Origin: Paracoccus aminophilus JCM 7686 | GTDB taxonomy: Bacteria > Pseudomonadota > Alphaproteobacteria > Rhodobacterales > Rhodobacteraceae | Reading direction: 5' to 3' | Length of the DNA stretch: 64,000 bases | Assembly (NCBI RefSeq): GCF_000444995.1 | Contig: NC_022041.1 | Coordinates: 1,400,001 to 1,464,000 of the forward strand | In this document: one piece after another, positions 35,898-44,896 of the stretch | How the letters are laid out: every line of letters begins with the position of its first letter | Position numbering within the stretch: the first letter of the stretch is position 1 | Translations under genes and position numbers: made by a program | The notes under the pieces: generated by a model | What the model saw: only the letters and a program-made list of their open reading frames with translations | What the model was told of the DNA's origin: nothing | The model's database searches: none

Positions 35898-37106
35898 ATG
35901 AATCTGCCCTCCCGCGCGCCCGATCCGGCCACCTCTGAGCTGGAATTTCCGCCGGATTTTATCGGAAGTCAGGCGGTGTTTCCGGCTGCGGAATTCGCGG
36001 GCCGTCTGAGCCGCATTCAACAGGCTTTGCGCGCAAATGGGGCCGAGGCTTTGCTTCTCACCGGCCCCGAGAATATCTTCTGGGCGACCGGGCGGCAGAC
36101 GGCGGGTTATTTCGCCTTTCAGGCGCTGATCGTGCCGCAATCGGGCGAGCCAGTGCTTTTGGTGCGCCAGCTCGAACTGACCGGGGCGCGCGCCTCGTGC
36201 TGGCTCAAGCGGATCGAGACCTGGCAGGACGGGCAGGATCCGGTCGCAGTTCTGATCGCTCTGATCGCGGATCTGGGGCTGCGCGAGCTTGCGCTGGAGC
36301 GCGAGGGCTGGTTCGTCAGCCCCGCGCTTTATGGCCGGATTGAGGCGGGCCTTTCCGGCCTGCGGCTCAGCGACGGGTCGGGACTGGTCGAGGGGCTGCG
36401 CGCGGTCAAATCGCCCGCCGAGCTCGGCGCAATCCGGCGCGCGGCGCACTATGCCGAGGCGGGGATGGTCGCGGCTCTGGCCGCCTGTCGGGCGGGGGTG
36501 AGCGAAAACGACATTGCCGCTGCCATGCTTTTCGCCGCTGTCGAGGCGGGCTCTGAAGCCATGGCGATGGAGCCGTTGATTTCCTCGGGGCCGCGCTCTG
36601 GCATTCCCCATGCGACTTGGCGCAGGCGGGTGCTTGAGCCCGGCGACGGGGTGTTTCTGGAGCTCGCGGCCAGCCACGACCGCTATCACGCGGCGCTGAT
36701 GCGCGCGGTCTGGATCGGGCCGCCGCCCGCGCTGGCGCAGCGGATGATGGATACCGCGCTGCGCGCGCTCGATGCCGCGCTGTCGAGTATGCGCCCGGGC
36801 GTTAGCTGCGCGACCGCCCATGAGGCGGCGCAGGCGGTCATTGACGATGCGGGCTATACCGCTGCGTTCCGCAAGCGGATCGGCTATTCCATCGGTGCGG
36901 CCTTTGCCCCCGATTGGGGCGAGGGCGCGATCCTGTCGCTCTTCTCGGGCGTCGACCGATTGCTGGAACCGGGCATGGTCTTTCACCTGCCCGCGACCCT
37001 GCGCAGCTATGGCGCCTTCACCGTCGGCGCCTCGGAAACAGTGATCGTCACCGAAACCGGCATTGAGCCGCTGTCGGATCTGCCGCGCGGGCTGACGATC
37101 TGCTGA
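35898..37106 (+). CDS. M24-family ectoine hydrolase-like (DoeA-type) protein
   Basis: A 402-residue creatinase-fold protein. The C-terminal region RKRIGYSIGAAFAPDWGEGA followed by FHLPATLRSYGAFT and ASETVIVTETG closely follows DoeA/ectoine hydrolase, where GYSIG...PDWGE replaces the metal-binding GHGIG of peptidases. Most metal ligands of M24 peptidases are replaced, so it is not a classical aminopeptidase. DoeA opens the cyclic amidine ring of ectoine. No doeB, eutBC or ehuABCD is nearby, so the substrate may be another cyclic or acylated amino acid. ATG at 35898 has AGAGG upstream; the longer frame overlapping the GntR gene is chance. Confidence 0.8.
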   Translation: MNLPSRAPDPATSELEFPPDFIGSQAVFPAAEFAGRLSRIQQALRANGAEALLLTGPENIFWATGRQTAGYFAFQALIVPQSGEPVLLVRQLELTGARASCWLKRIETWQDGQDPVAVLIALIADLGLRELALEREGWFVSPALYGRIEAGLSGLRLSDGSGLVEGLRAVKSPAELGAIRRAAHYAEAGMVAALAACRAGVSENDIAAAMLFAAVEAGSEAMAMEPLISSGPRSGIPHATWRRRVLEPGDGVFLELAASHDRYHAALMRAVWIGPPPALAQRMMDTALRALDAALSSMRPGVSCATAHEAAQAVIDDAGYTAAFRKRIGYSIGAAFAPDWGEGAILSLFSGVDRLLEPGMVFHLPATLRSYGAFTVGASETVIVTETGIEPLSDLPRGLTIC

Positions 37107-37122
37107 GCGCGCGGAGGAAGAG

Positions 37123-37151
37123 GGCTCTCGCGACCTGAGGACGCGAGAGCC
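37123..37151. terminator. Terminator hairpin between convergent operons
   Basis: A perfect 10-base stem GGCTCTCGCG/CGCGAGAGCC with a nine-base loop, in the 66-base gap between the convergent DoeA-like and RidA genes. No T-run is present, but position and stem strength favour a bidirectional terminator. Confidence 0.6.
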
Positions 37152-37172
37152 GGGCCGATCTGCTGCGCCTGT

Positions 37173-37592
37173 CTAGCCCGCAGCAGCGATGATCTGGATT
37201 TCGACCGGCGCACCGCCGGGCAAGGTCGCCACGCCCACCGCCGCGCGGCTGCCGATCCCCGCCGCGCCAAGCTCGGCGAAAAGGTAATCGGAGGCGAGAT
37301 CGGCAAGCTTCGAATGCAGGGTGAAGCCTGCTTCCGCCGCGACGAAAACCGTCATGCTGACCACGGCGGTGATGCGCTCGGCGCCGTGCAATTGGCCGCG
37401 CGCCGCCGTCAGCGCATTGGCGCAGGCAAGCTCAACCGCCTCGCGCCAGTCCTCGGGGCTGTCCGCCGCGCGGACCGGGCCCTGAACCTTCAGGACCCCC
37501 GCTGCACGGGGCGTCATGCCCGAGGTAAAGATCAACCCGCCATGCCGGGTGGCGGGAAGGTAGCGGCCTTGCGGAACCGGAGCGCCGCTCAT
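37173..37592 (-). CDS. RidA/YjgF-family enamine/imine deaminase
   Basis: A 139-residue Rid-family protein. The conserved Arg is in GIGSRAAVGVATLPGGAPVE, matching the RxAVxVxxLP signature needed for deaminase activity. The N-terminal QGRYLPATRHGGLIFTSGMT also fits. RidA proteins destroy reactive enamine and imine intermediates released by PLP enzymes, which suits its overlap (four bases) with the aminotransferase gene upstream. It probably belongs to the Rid subfamilies of catabolic clusters rather than the housekeeping RidA. Confidence 0.9.
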   Translation of the reverse strand: MSGAPVPQGRYLPATRHGGLIFTSGMTPRAAGVLKVQGPVRAADSPEDWREAVELACANALTAARGQLHGAERITAVVSMTVFVAAEAGFTLHSKLADLASDYLFAELGAAGIGSRAAVGVATLPGGAPVEIQIIAAAG

Positions 37593-38794
37593 GCGCCATA
37601 CCGCCGGGCGAGCTCGATCATGCGCTCGACTGCGTGAAGAGCGGCTCTGTGATCTTGCGAGAAATTGAGCCGGACCGAATGCGCGGTATGCGGGCTGAAT
37701 TCAGTCCCGGGCGTCACGCTGACCCCGGCCTGTTGGCGCAGAATGCGGACGAACTCGCCCGGCGCGACCTCCAGCTTGGGCAGGCGCGGGAAGAGATAGC
37801 TGCCCGCCTGCGGCACCCGCGCGGGCATGCCCGCCGCGTCAAACCGGGCCAGAAGATCGTCGCGGATCGCCTGATGCAGCCGGATGCGTTCGGCCATCCA
37901 GCCCTCGGGCTCGGAGAACCAGGTCGAGAAGACCGCTTGACTATAGCCCGCCGCGCGCAACGAGACGATGGCCTGCAATTTCTCCATCCGCTCGATCAGC
38001 TTTGGCGCGCCGAAGGCCACGCCCAGCCGGTAACCGCTGAGCGATTCCGTTTTCGACGGGCCCATGATCGTGATCACATTTTCCGCCCCGATCCCCGCCG
38101 CGCGCAGATGGGTGTAATCGCTGCCCGAATAGCGCAGCCGCGAATAAAGCTGATCCACGATGACGGTGACGCCGTAGCTTTGGGCCAAAGCCGCGATCTG
38201 GCCGATCTCGGCGGCGGAATAAACCGCGCCGGTCGGATTGTTCGGGTTCGAAAACACCAGCACCCGCGCGCCTTGGCGGAAGGCATCTTCAAGCTGGTTC
38301 AGATCGAGCCCGGCCTCGGCCTGCGCGCCCAGATAGTCGAGCTGAACTGGAAGGATCTCGCCCTCGAAAAACTCGACGAGCTTGCGGTTCGCGAAGTAAT
38401 CCGGCTGGACGATCGCGACCTTGTCGCCGCGCGAAACGGTCGCCGCCACCGCCAGAAACAGCGCGCCTTGCGTGCCGGGCGTCAGGATCATGCCATCGGT
38501 CGCATCGACCGGCGCGCCGGTGAATTGCGCGAGCTTCTCTGCCAGATCCGCCCGGATCGCCGCTGCGCCGCGATATTCGGTATAGGCCTGCGCGCCCCCT
38601 TTGCGCACGCCTTCGGCAAAGCTTTCGAACGCGCCCGGGGTCGGCGTGAAGGCATCGACATCGCCATGGGAGAAATCGACCGGCGTGCCCGGCAAAACAT
38701 CGCCGCGCAGCTGCAGCCCATCGGTTTTCTGGCGCAACTCCTGCCCCGGCGCATTGTCGGTTCCAAGGCGGCTGAATTTTTCCAGCAATGACAT
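37589..38794 (-). CDS. Class I/II PLP aminotransferase
   Basis: A 401-residue fold-type I enzyme. The PLP lysine is in GPSKTESLSGYRLGVAFG; substrate-binding motifs VFSNPNNPTGAVYS and VIVDQLYSRLRYSG are intact, and the C-terminal Arg is in SVRLNFSQ. The start MSLLEKFSRLG at 38794 is the family-like beginning; the frame runs further upstream into the LysR control region. It forms a two-gene operon with ridA and is divergent from the LysR regulator that probably controls it. Confidence 0.9.
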   Translation of the reverse strand: MSLLEKFSRLGTDNAPGQELRQKTDGLQLRGDVLPGTPVDFSHGDVDAFTPTPGAFESFAEGVRKGGAQAYTEYRGAAAIRADLAEKLAQFTGAPVDATDGMILTPGTQGALFLAVAATVSRGDKVAIVQPDYFANRKLVEFFEGEILPVQLDYLGAQAEAGLDLNQLEDAFRQGARVLVFSNPNNPTGAVYSAAEIGQIAALAQSYGVTVIVDQLYSRLRYSGSDYTHLRAAGIGAENVITIMGPSKTESLSGYRLGVAFGAPKLIERMEKLQAIVSLRAAGYSQAVFSTWFSEPEGWMAERIRLHQAIRDDLLARFDAAGMPARVPQAGSYLFPRLPKLEVAPGEFVRILRQQAGVSVTPGTEFSPHTAHSVRLNFSQDHRAALHAVERMIELARRYGA

Positions 38795-38878
38795 CGCATG
38801 TCCTTTCGCGTCACAGTTTGGCTGGATTTTAGAGGCGTTCTGAAGCATATAAAATCTGTGTTCTTGTAATTTCAAACC

Positions 38879-38891
38879 ATAGAAATTCTAT
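38879..38891. promoter_or_regulatory. Palindrome at the LysR start, candidate autoregulatory site
   Basis: ATAGAA-A-TTCTAT is a perfect six-base dyad with a one-base centre, within a T-N11-A frame, lying four bases before the LysR ATG in the 100-base divergent control region. LysR proteins usually bind such dyads between themselves and the divergent target. Confidence 0.4.
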
Positions 38892-38894
38892 CTT

Positions 38895-39794
38895 ATGGAT
38901 CTGCGTTTTCTCGAAAGCTTCGTCGAGGTGGTCGAATGCGGCTCGTTGGCGGCTGCCGCGCGGCGGCTCAATCTGACACCGGCTGCGATTGCGCAGAGGC
39001 TGCGCGGGCTCGAGCGGGAGCTGGGCCAGGCGCTGATCACCCGGGTCGGGCGCACGGTCAGGCCGACCGCCTCGGGGCTGGCGGTTCTGCCCTTCGCGCG
39101 CCGCCTGTTGGCCGATGCCCATGATCTGCGCGCCATTGCCGCTCATGACACGCCCGCAGGCGAGCTGCGGCTGGGCTCGACTGCGACGGCGCTGACCGGA
39201 TTGCTGCCGCGCGTCATTCCGCATTTGCGCGCGCGTTGGCCGCAGGTCGAGTTCTTCGTGCGGCCTGGCTCGTCGATTGATCATTTTCACGCGGTGCTGA
39301 CGGGTGAGCTCGATGCCGCCCTGATCGTCCGCCCGCCAGTGCCGGTTCCGAAAGCGCTGAGCTGGCTGACCCTGCGCGACGAGCCTTTGGTGCTGATCCT
39401 ACCCGAAGAGATGGTGGGCAATTCGGCCTCCGAGATCCTGCGCGAGGCCCCGTTCATCCGCTATGACCGCAACCAATGGGGCGGGCAGATCGTCGAGCGG
39501 TATCTGCGCACCAACCGGCTGAAGACGCATGATTTTCTCGAGCTCGATGCGTTGGATGCAATCGCGGCTTTGGTCAGCCGAGGCGCGGGTGTCTCGATCG
39601 TGCCCGATTGGGCGCCGCCTTGGCCAGAAAACCTGCATTTGCGGAAGCTGCCCTTGCCGGATGCGGGGCTGCGCAGTGTCGGGATCTTGTGGAACCGCTC
39701 GGGCGCCCGCAGCGCTGCCGTGCGCGCCCTGGTCGACATCTGCCGCGAGACTTTTCTGACCGGGCCCGCAGCGGTGGATCACGGGAGGGTCTGA
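38895..39794 (+). CDS. LysR-family transcriptional regulator
   Basis: A 299-residue full-length LysR protein. Winged helix in residues 1-60 (LESFVEVVECGSLAAAARRL, then LTPAAIAQRLRGLEREL), and a periplasmic-binding-like effector domain from about residue 90 (GELRLGSTATALTGLLPRVI). The C-terminal part includes VSRGAGVSIVPDWAPPWPEN, typical of this fold. It is divergent from the aminotransferase-ridA pair, which is its probable target, with the inducer likely a substrate of that pair. Confidence 0.9.
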   Translation: MDLRFLESFVEVVECGSLAAAARRLNLTPAAIAQRLRGLERELGQALITRVGRTVRPTASGLAVLPFARRLLADAHDLRAIAAHDTPAGELRLGSTATALTGLLPRVIPHLRARWPQVEFFVRPGSSIDHFHAVLTGELDAALIVRPPVPVPKALSWLTLRDEPLVLILPEEMVGNSASEILREAPFIRYDRNQWGGQIVERYLRTNRLKTHDFLELDALDAIAALVSRGAGVSIVPDWAPPWPENLHLRKLPLPDAGLRSVGILWNRSGARSAAVRALVDICRETFLTGPAAVDHGRV

Positions 39795-39809
39795 CGGTCC
39801 GAGCGCCTG

Positions 39810-40316
39810 CTAAAGCCCGCGCCGGAACACGTCATTGGGATAGGCCGCGTCCCCGATCTGGAACTCGGTTGTTCCAACCTGTTCAAATCCCTGCCTGAGA
39901 TAAAAAGCGATGGCCGGGGCGTTTTCGGCGTTGGTTGCCAGCCAAAGCGACGGCGCGCCGAAGGCGCGGGCATGGTTCATCCCTGCTTCGAGCAGCCCGC
40001 GCCCGATCCCTTTGCCGTGATGACGCGGTCGGACGTAAAGCGTTGATATCTCAAATGGGAAGCAATCGGGGACAGGTGCGGGCTTGCGCTGGCTCAGGCG
40101 GATGAATCCATCGAGGCCATCCTCATTTTCCGACACGATGAACTGTTCGTCAGGATTGTCGAGGAGAGCGGCGAACTTCTCTGATGTAAACTCAGACAAC
40201 GCATACTGGGCGAAAAAAGCCGAGATCCCGCGCCTGATATAGGTGCCAAGCCAAACCTCGATCGAAAGCGCGGCGAGGATCGGGGCATCCGCGCGGCTGG
40301 CGGCTCGAAGTGTCAT
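39810..40316 (-). CDS. GNAT-family N-acetyltransferase
   Basis: A 168-residue acetyltransferase. The acetyl-CoA pyrophosphate-binding motif is RPRHHGKGIGRGLLEAGMNH, preceded by ISTLYV and followed by LWLATNAENAPAIAFYLRQG with GFEQVGTTEFQIGD; these are the four GNAT motifs in order. The start MTLRAASRADAP at 40316 has GGGGAGA upstream; the longer frame to 40412 is not supported. It stands alone, convergent with the LysR gene. The substrate is unknown. Confidence 0.88.
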   Translation of the reverse strand: MTLRAASRADAPILAALSIEVWLGTYIRRGISAFFAQYALSEFTSEKFAALLDNPDEQFIVSENEDGLDGFIRLSQRKPAPVPDCFPFEISTLYVRPRHHGKGIGRGLLEAGMNHARAFGAPSLWLATNAENAPAIAFYLRQGFEQVGTTEFQIGDAAYPNDVFRRGL

Positions 40317-40427
40317 GTGAAATCTCCCCGAGGGATGCGGTAGCAGGATCGTGGGCTGCCGTGACCGGCGGCCACGGGGGTAAGCTGAAACAGCTCCTTT
40401 GGGCGCAGGCAAGCAAAGAGGAGCAAT

Positions 40428-40472
40428 CTTTGCGCGGTCAGGTCCTCAAACCGCTGACCTGACCGCGCAAAG
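40428..40472. terminator. Strong hairpin after the amide operon
   Basis: Perfect 17-base inverted repeat CTTTGCGCGGTCAGGTC/GACCTGACCGCGCAAAG with an 11-base loop, beginning five bases past the stop of the last operon gene (minus strand). There is no T-run, but size and position make it the probable operon terminator or a stabilising 3' stem. Confidence 0.62.
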
Positions 40473-40476
40473 CCGC

Positions 40477-42288
40477 TTAGGCGGAGGCGTCAAGCGCGAC
40501 GAGATGGCCGCCGCCGATATCGGTGAGTTGCAGCCGCGCCGGCTCCGATCCGGCGGGCCAAACCGGGCTTGGGATCTCGCCGGTCAGACGCGGGCTCGGC
40601 GCGCGGACCCGCGTCGGATCGGGCACCGGGACCGCCGCCAGAAGCCTGCGGGTATAGGGATGCTGGGGGTTTGTGAAAAGCTGGTCGCGACTGCCCATCT
40701 CGACGATCTGGCCTAGATACATCACCGCGACCCGGTCCGAGATGTTTTCCACCACCGCCATGTCATGGCTGATGAAGAGATAGGTGATCCCGGTCTCGCG
40801 CTGAAGATCGCGCAGCAGGTCAAGCACCCGCGCCTGAATCGAAACATCGAGCGCCGCCACGCTTTCATCGCAGACGATCAGTTTGGGTTTCAGCGCCAGG
40901 GCGCGGGCAATGCAGATGCGCTGGCGTTGGCCGCCCGAGAACTGATGGGGGTAGCGCTGATAGGCCGAGGCGGGCAGATCGACGCGCTCCAGCAGCTCGC
41001 GCACCCGGGCGCGTTGCTCGTCCGCCGTGCCGATGCCGTGGATGACCAGCGGCTCGCAGATGAGCTCGCCCACCGTCATGCGCGCATCAAGCGCGGCCAT
41101 CGGGTCTTGGAACACGATCTGGAGATCGCGGCGCAGCGCCTTGCGACCCTTGGCGTCCAGCGCGGCCATGGACTTGCCATCAATCCGGATCTCGCCGCTA
41201 TGGGGAACAAGGCCGACCAGCGCCTTGGCCATGGTCGATTTGCCGCAGCCGGATTCGCCGACCAGTGACAGGGTCTCGCCCCGGAAAATGTCGAGCGAGA
41301 CCTTTTCGACGGCGTGAACCCGGGCGCTGACCCGGCCAAGCAGGCCCTGCCGGATCGGAAAGCCGACGGAAACCTCGTCATAGCGCACCAAAAGCTCACG
41401 CCCGGCGGGCTCGGGGCGCGCGGCGCCCTGACCGATGCGGGGCACGGCGGCGAGCAGTTCGCGGGTATAGTCCTCGCGCGGGGCGGCGAAAAGCGCGGCG
41501 ACGGGCGCGGTCTCGACCACGCTGCCCTTGCGCATGACGATGACGCGATCGGCCATTTCCGCGACCACACCCATGTCATGGGTGATGAGGATGATCGCGG
41601 TGCCGAGCTCGCGCTGAAGATCGCGCAGAAGGTCCAGAACCTCGCGCTGCACCGTCACGTCAAGCGCCGTCGTCGGCTCATCGGCGATCAGCACATCGGG
41701 GCGCAGCGCAATCGCCATAGCGATCATCACGCGCTGGCGCATGCCCCCCGAGAGCTCATGGGGATATTGTTCGAGCCGCTTTTCGGGCTGCGACAGACGG
41801 ACCGCACGCAAAGCCTCGAGCGCGCGCAGCCGTGCCGCGCGGATCGGCATCGGCTCATGGGTGCGGATCGCCTCGGTGAGCTGACGACCGACCGTCATCA
41901 CCGGATTGAGCGCGGTCATCGGCTCTTGAAAGATCATCGCGATGCGCGCGCCGCGCAGCGGTTTCATCTGGCCCTCGGACAGACGGGTCAACTCGGTGCC
42001 GCCAAGATTGACCGAGCCGCCGGTGACGCGCACCGCAGGCTCGGGCAACAGCCGCATACAGGCGAGCGAGGTGATGGATTTGCCCGAGCCGCTTTCCCCG
42101 GCAATCGCGAGCGTCTCGCCGCGATGCAGATCGAAGCTTAGGCCGTGGACCAGCGGCACCAGACCGGCATCCGATCTGGCCGAGACCTGCAGGTCGCGCA
42201 CCGACAGCACAACCTCGGCTGAGGCGGGATCAGCCGGACGGGCATCGCCAAGAACGGCGGGGGAAGACAGCGGCTCGGACATGCTCAT
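40477..42288 (-). CDS. Fused double ATP-binding protein of a dipeptide/oligopeptide-type ABC transporter (DppD-DppF)
   Basis: A 603-residue protein with two complete ABC ATPase domains in tandem. First domain: Walker [10 protein letters not shown], signature [15 protein letters not shown], Walker [14 protein letters not shown]. Second: [39 protein letters not shown]-terminal oligopeptide-type tails such as [17 protein letters not shown] are present in both. The single fused subunit replaces the usual DppD/DppF or GsiA pair. ATG at 42288 makes an ATGA overlap with the acetamidase stop. It energises the permeases at 44897-46719. Confidence 0.93.
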   Translation of the reverse strand: MSMSEPLSSPAVLGDARPADPASAEVVLSVRDLQVSARSDAGLVPLVHGLSFDLHRGETLAIAGESGSGKSITSLACMRLLPEPAVRVTGGSVNLGGTELTRLSEGQMKPLRGARIAMIFQEPMTALNPVMTVGRQLTEAIRTHEPMPIRAARLRALEALRAVRLSQPEKRLEQYPHELSGGMRQRVMIAMAIALRPDVLIADEPTTALDVTVQREVLDLLRDLQRELGTAIILITHDMGVVAEMADRVIVMRKGSVVETAPVAALFAAPREDYTRELLAAVPRIGQGAARPEPAGRELLVRYDEVSVGFPIRQGLLGRVSARVHAVEKVSLDIFRGETLSLVGESGCGKSTMAKALVGLVPHSGEIRIDGKSMAALDAKGRKALRRDLQIVFQDPMAALDARMTVGELICEPLVIHGIGTADEQRARVRELLERVDLPASAYQRYPHQFSGGQRQRICIARALALKPKLIVCDESVAALDVSIQARVLDLLRDLQRETGITYLFISHDMAVVENISDRVAVMYLGQIVEMGSRDQLFTNPQHPYTRRLLAAVPVPDPTRVRAPSPRLTGEIPSPVWPAGSEPARLQLTDIGGGHLVALDASA

Positions 42289-43244
42289 TCGAAGACGGCC
42301 CTCGGGAAGTAGAAGCTGACGACGACATTCGGCATGTCGACGATTTCCGAAATGCGCAGATCGCCGCAGGTCGAGACCAGCATATAGGCATCGACCGGGT
42401 TCAGCTTCTGGGTCGCGCAGAGAAGATCGACCATATGGGCGACCGCATCGGCCGCAGCAGTCCACAGATCGGGGCCGATGCCGGTCGTGACCTCATAGCC
42501 CTTGGCGTCAAGATGGCGCGTGACCGGGCCGGGCGTCGTGAAGCGCGGCGTCTTGAGGGGCTGGTCCTTGATCAGATCAAGCGTCAGCACAACATCGAAC
42601 GGGCTTTCGATCGCGGTGCCGCAGACCTCGCCATCGCCCTGCGCGGCATGGGTGTCGCCCACCGAGAACAGCGCGCCCGCGACTTCGACCGGCAGATAAA
42701 GCGTCGTGCCTGCCGCCAGATCGCGGATATCGAGGTTGCCGCCGACGCGGCGCGGCGGAACGACCGAGTGATGGCCTGCCTCGGCCGGCGCATTGCCGAT
42801 CGTGCCCGCGAAGGGCTTCAAGGGCACGCGGCCATGTTGCCCGAAGAGCGCGGGTTCCATGCTGGTCGCGTCGAACTTCCACACCGTCAGCGCCGGCTCC
42901 TTGAACTGATCGGCGAGCAGGCCAAAGCCCGGAATATTCGCGGTCCAGCCAAAACCCGCGCCCTCGCGAAGCTGGGGCGTGAAGCTCTCGATCGTGACCT
43001 TCAAGACATCGCCCGGCGCGGCCCCGTCGACATAGATCGGACCCGAGACCGGGTTGATCTTGGCGAAATCGAGCGCTGCGACATCCTCGACCGTCGAGCG
43101 GGGGCCAAGCTGGCCCCCGGAACTGTCGAGGCATTGAAACAGGATCGTCTCACCCGGCGCAGCCGTCAGCGCGGGGGCAAAGGAATTGTCCCAGCCGAAG
43201 TGATGCTGATGGGCGTGGATCGTATGGTTGCAATGCTTGCACAT
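42285..43244 (-). CDS. Acetamidase/formamidase (FmdA family)
   Basis: A 319-residue FmdA/AmdA family amidohydrolase. Family segments are ETILFQCLDSSGGQLGPRST, ANIPGFGLLADQFKEPALTV and VGDTHAAQGDGEVCGTAIES; the latter holds conserved catalytic-site His, Asp and Glu residues. Such enzymes release ammonia from formamide, acetamide or related short amides in the cytosol. The N-terminus MCKHCNHTIHAHQHHFGWD carries a Cys-x2-Cys and four His, not typical of the family. It sits between the binding-protein gene and the fused ATPase gene of one operon, so the imported compound is probably an amide. Confidence 0.9.
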   Translation of the reverse strand: MCKHCNHTIHAHQHHFGWDNSFAPALTAAPGETILFQCLDSSGGQLGPRSTVEDVAALDFAKINPVSGPIYVDGAAPGDVLKVTIESFTPQLREGAGFGWTANIPGFGLLADQFKEPALTVWKFDATSMEPALFGQHGRVPLKPFAGTIGNAPAEAGHHSVVPPRRVGGNLDIRDLAAGTTLYLPVEVAGALFSVGDTHAAQGDGEVCGTAIESPFDVVLTLDLIKDQPLKTPRFTTPGPVTRHLDAKGYEVTTGIGPDLWTAAADAVAHMVDLLCATQKLNPVDAYMLVSTCGDLRISEIVDMPNVVVSFYFPRAVFE

Positions 43245-43254
43245 GATGCGCAGA

Positions 43255-44868
43255 TCACTCCTTGATGAAGACGTAGTCGTAATTGACCGGGATCGAGACC
43301 GGATCGACATAGAGCGCGTCAGCCCCGCCCATCCGTGCCGATTTGAGCGTGAAGCGCTGCTCGTTGAAGACCGGCGCCCAAGGCGCGTCCTTCATGACGT
43401 CCATGTAGATCTCGGACCATTTCGCAAGCCGCTCATCGGCCTTGGCCGGATCGACGATGGAATCGGCCTCGGTCGCTTTGGCGTCGAGATCCTTGTTGCA
43501 ATATTTCGACCAGTTCCAGCCGCCCTCGACGGCGCCCGCGCAGCCAAGGATCGGGCCGTAGAAGTTGGCGGGATCGGGGAAGTCGGCGATCCAAGCCATG
43601 CCGCCCGACCAGATCATCGGTGCCGTGCCTGCGCCACCGGCCTCGATGACATTGGCCTGCGCCAGCGATTTGATCGCGGCCTTGATGCCGATTGCCTTGA
43701 GATCCTGCTGGATCGCTTGAGCGATGCGCGGGTTCGGATCGGTGTTCATCACGAAGAGCTCGGTATCGAAGCCATCGGCATAGCCCGCCTCGGTGAGAAG
43801 TTTCTTCGCGCCTTCCTGATCGAAGGGATAGCCCGCGTAATCCTTGGTATAGCCCGGCATCGAGGGCGGCAGCGGCTGGTTCGCGGGAATGGCGCGACCG
43901 TTGATGACCTGCACGATACGGTCCTTGTTGATCGCCATGTTCACCGCGCGGCGCACCTCGACCTTGTCGAAGGGCGGCTGGGTCACGTTCATGGTGACAT
44001 AGCCGGTGTGCAGCTGACCGCCCTCGACCACCAGTTTCGCCTGTTCGGGATCGCCCATGACTTCAACGAATTTTGCGGGCGGGATGCCGTCGCCCGGAAT
44101 GTCGATCTCGCCTTTTTGCGCGCGCAAAAGCGCCACCACCGGCTCTTGGCCGACCTCGACCGTGAAGCTGTCGAGATAGGGCACGCCCTTGATCCAGTAA
44201 TCGGGGTTCTTTTCAAAGACGAGCCGCTGACCGAGCGTCCATTCCGCCAGTTTGAACGCGCCGGTGCCGACCGGCTTCTTGCCGAAATCCGCGCCTGCGG
44301 CCTCGACCGCCTCTTTGGGCACGACGTAAGAGAAGTTCAGCGCCATGATGTGCAGGAAGGTCGCATCCGGGCGCGACAGCGTGAAAACGACCGTGCCCGC
44401 ATCCGGCGCGCTCAGACCCGAGAGCGGGCCTTTGCCTGCTGCGGCCTCGTCGAAACCGGCGATCATCCCGAAGAAACCCTGACCGGGCGATTGGGTCGCG
44501 GGATCGACCGCGCGGTTGATCGAATAGACCACGTCCTCGGCGGTCATCTCGCGGCCATTGTGGAACTTCACGCCCGGGCGCAGCTTGAACGTATAGGTCA
44601 GGCCATCGGGCGAGATCTCATAGCTCTCGGCAAGGCCGGGGCGCAAGGTGGTGGTGCCGGGCTCGTAATCCATCAGCCCGTCGAAAACCGATTTGATCAT
44701 CGACCAGTTTTGCCAATCGTAGCCGATGGCCGGGTCGAGCGTCGCGACATCATCCTTGTAGGTCACGATCATATTGCCGCCGGCATGGGCCTCTTGCGCT
44801 TGGGCGGGGGCAAGGGCGGGCAAGGCGAGGATCGCGGCGAGCGCCGTCGAAAGAACCAGCTTTTTCAT
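43255..44868 (-). CDS. Dipeptide/oligopeptide-type ABC substrate-binding protein
   Basis: A 537-residue SBP_bac_5 protein with a signal peptide (MKKLVLSTALAAILALPALA, cleavage after AQA). Typical blocks are VTYKDDVATLDPAIGYDWQN, YTFKLRPGVKFHNGREMTAE followed by VVYSINRAVDP, and VRRAVNMAINKDRIVQVING. The large cluster C family binds peptides, nickel, glycosides or amides; the operon context points to a short amide or amide-bearing compound. Confidence 0.92.
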   Translation of the reverse strand: MKKLVLSTALAAILALPALAPAQAQEAHAGGNMIVTYKDDVATLDPAIGYDWQNWSMIKSVFDGLMDYEPGTTTLRPGLAESYEISPDGLTYTFKLRPGVKFHNGREMTAEDVVYSINRAVDPATQSPGQGFFGMIAGFDEAAAGKGPLSGLSAPDAGTVVFTLSRPDATFLHIMALNFSYVVPKEAVEAAGADFGKKPVGTGAFKLAEWTLGQRLVFEKNPDYWIKGVPYLDSFTVEVGQEPVVALLRAQKGEIDIPGDGIPPAKFVEVMGDPEQAKLVVEGGQLHTGYVTMNVTQPPFDKVEVRRAVNMAINKDRIVQVINGRAIPANQPLPPSMPGYTKDYAGYPFDQEGAKKLLTEAGYADGFDTELFVMNTDPNPRIAQAIQQDLKAIGIKAAIKSLAQANVIEAGGAGTAPMIWSGGMAWIADFPDPANFYGPILGCAGAVEGGWNWSKYCNKDLDAKATEADSIVDPAKADERLAKWSEIYMDVMKDAPWAPVFNEQRFTLKSARMGGADALYVDPVSIPVNYDYVFIKE

Positions 44869-44896
44869 TCTTCTTCCTTCCTGTTGAGACGTCTTT

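Noticed and set aside
35898..37106. Assignment of the locus as a standard ectoine degradation cluster
   Set aside because: Only a DoeA-like protein is present; DoeB, EutBC, EnuR and EhuABCD-type partners are missing.
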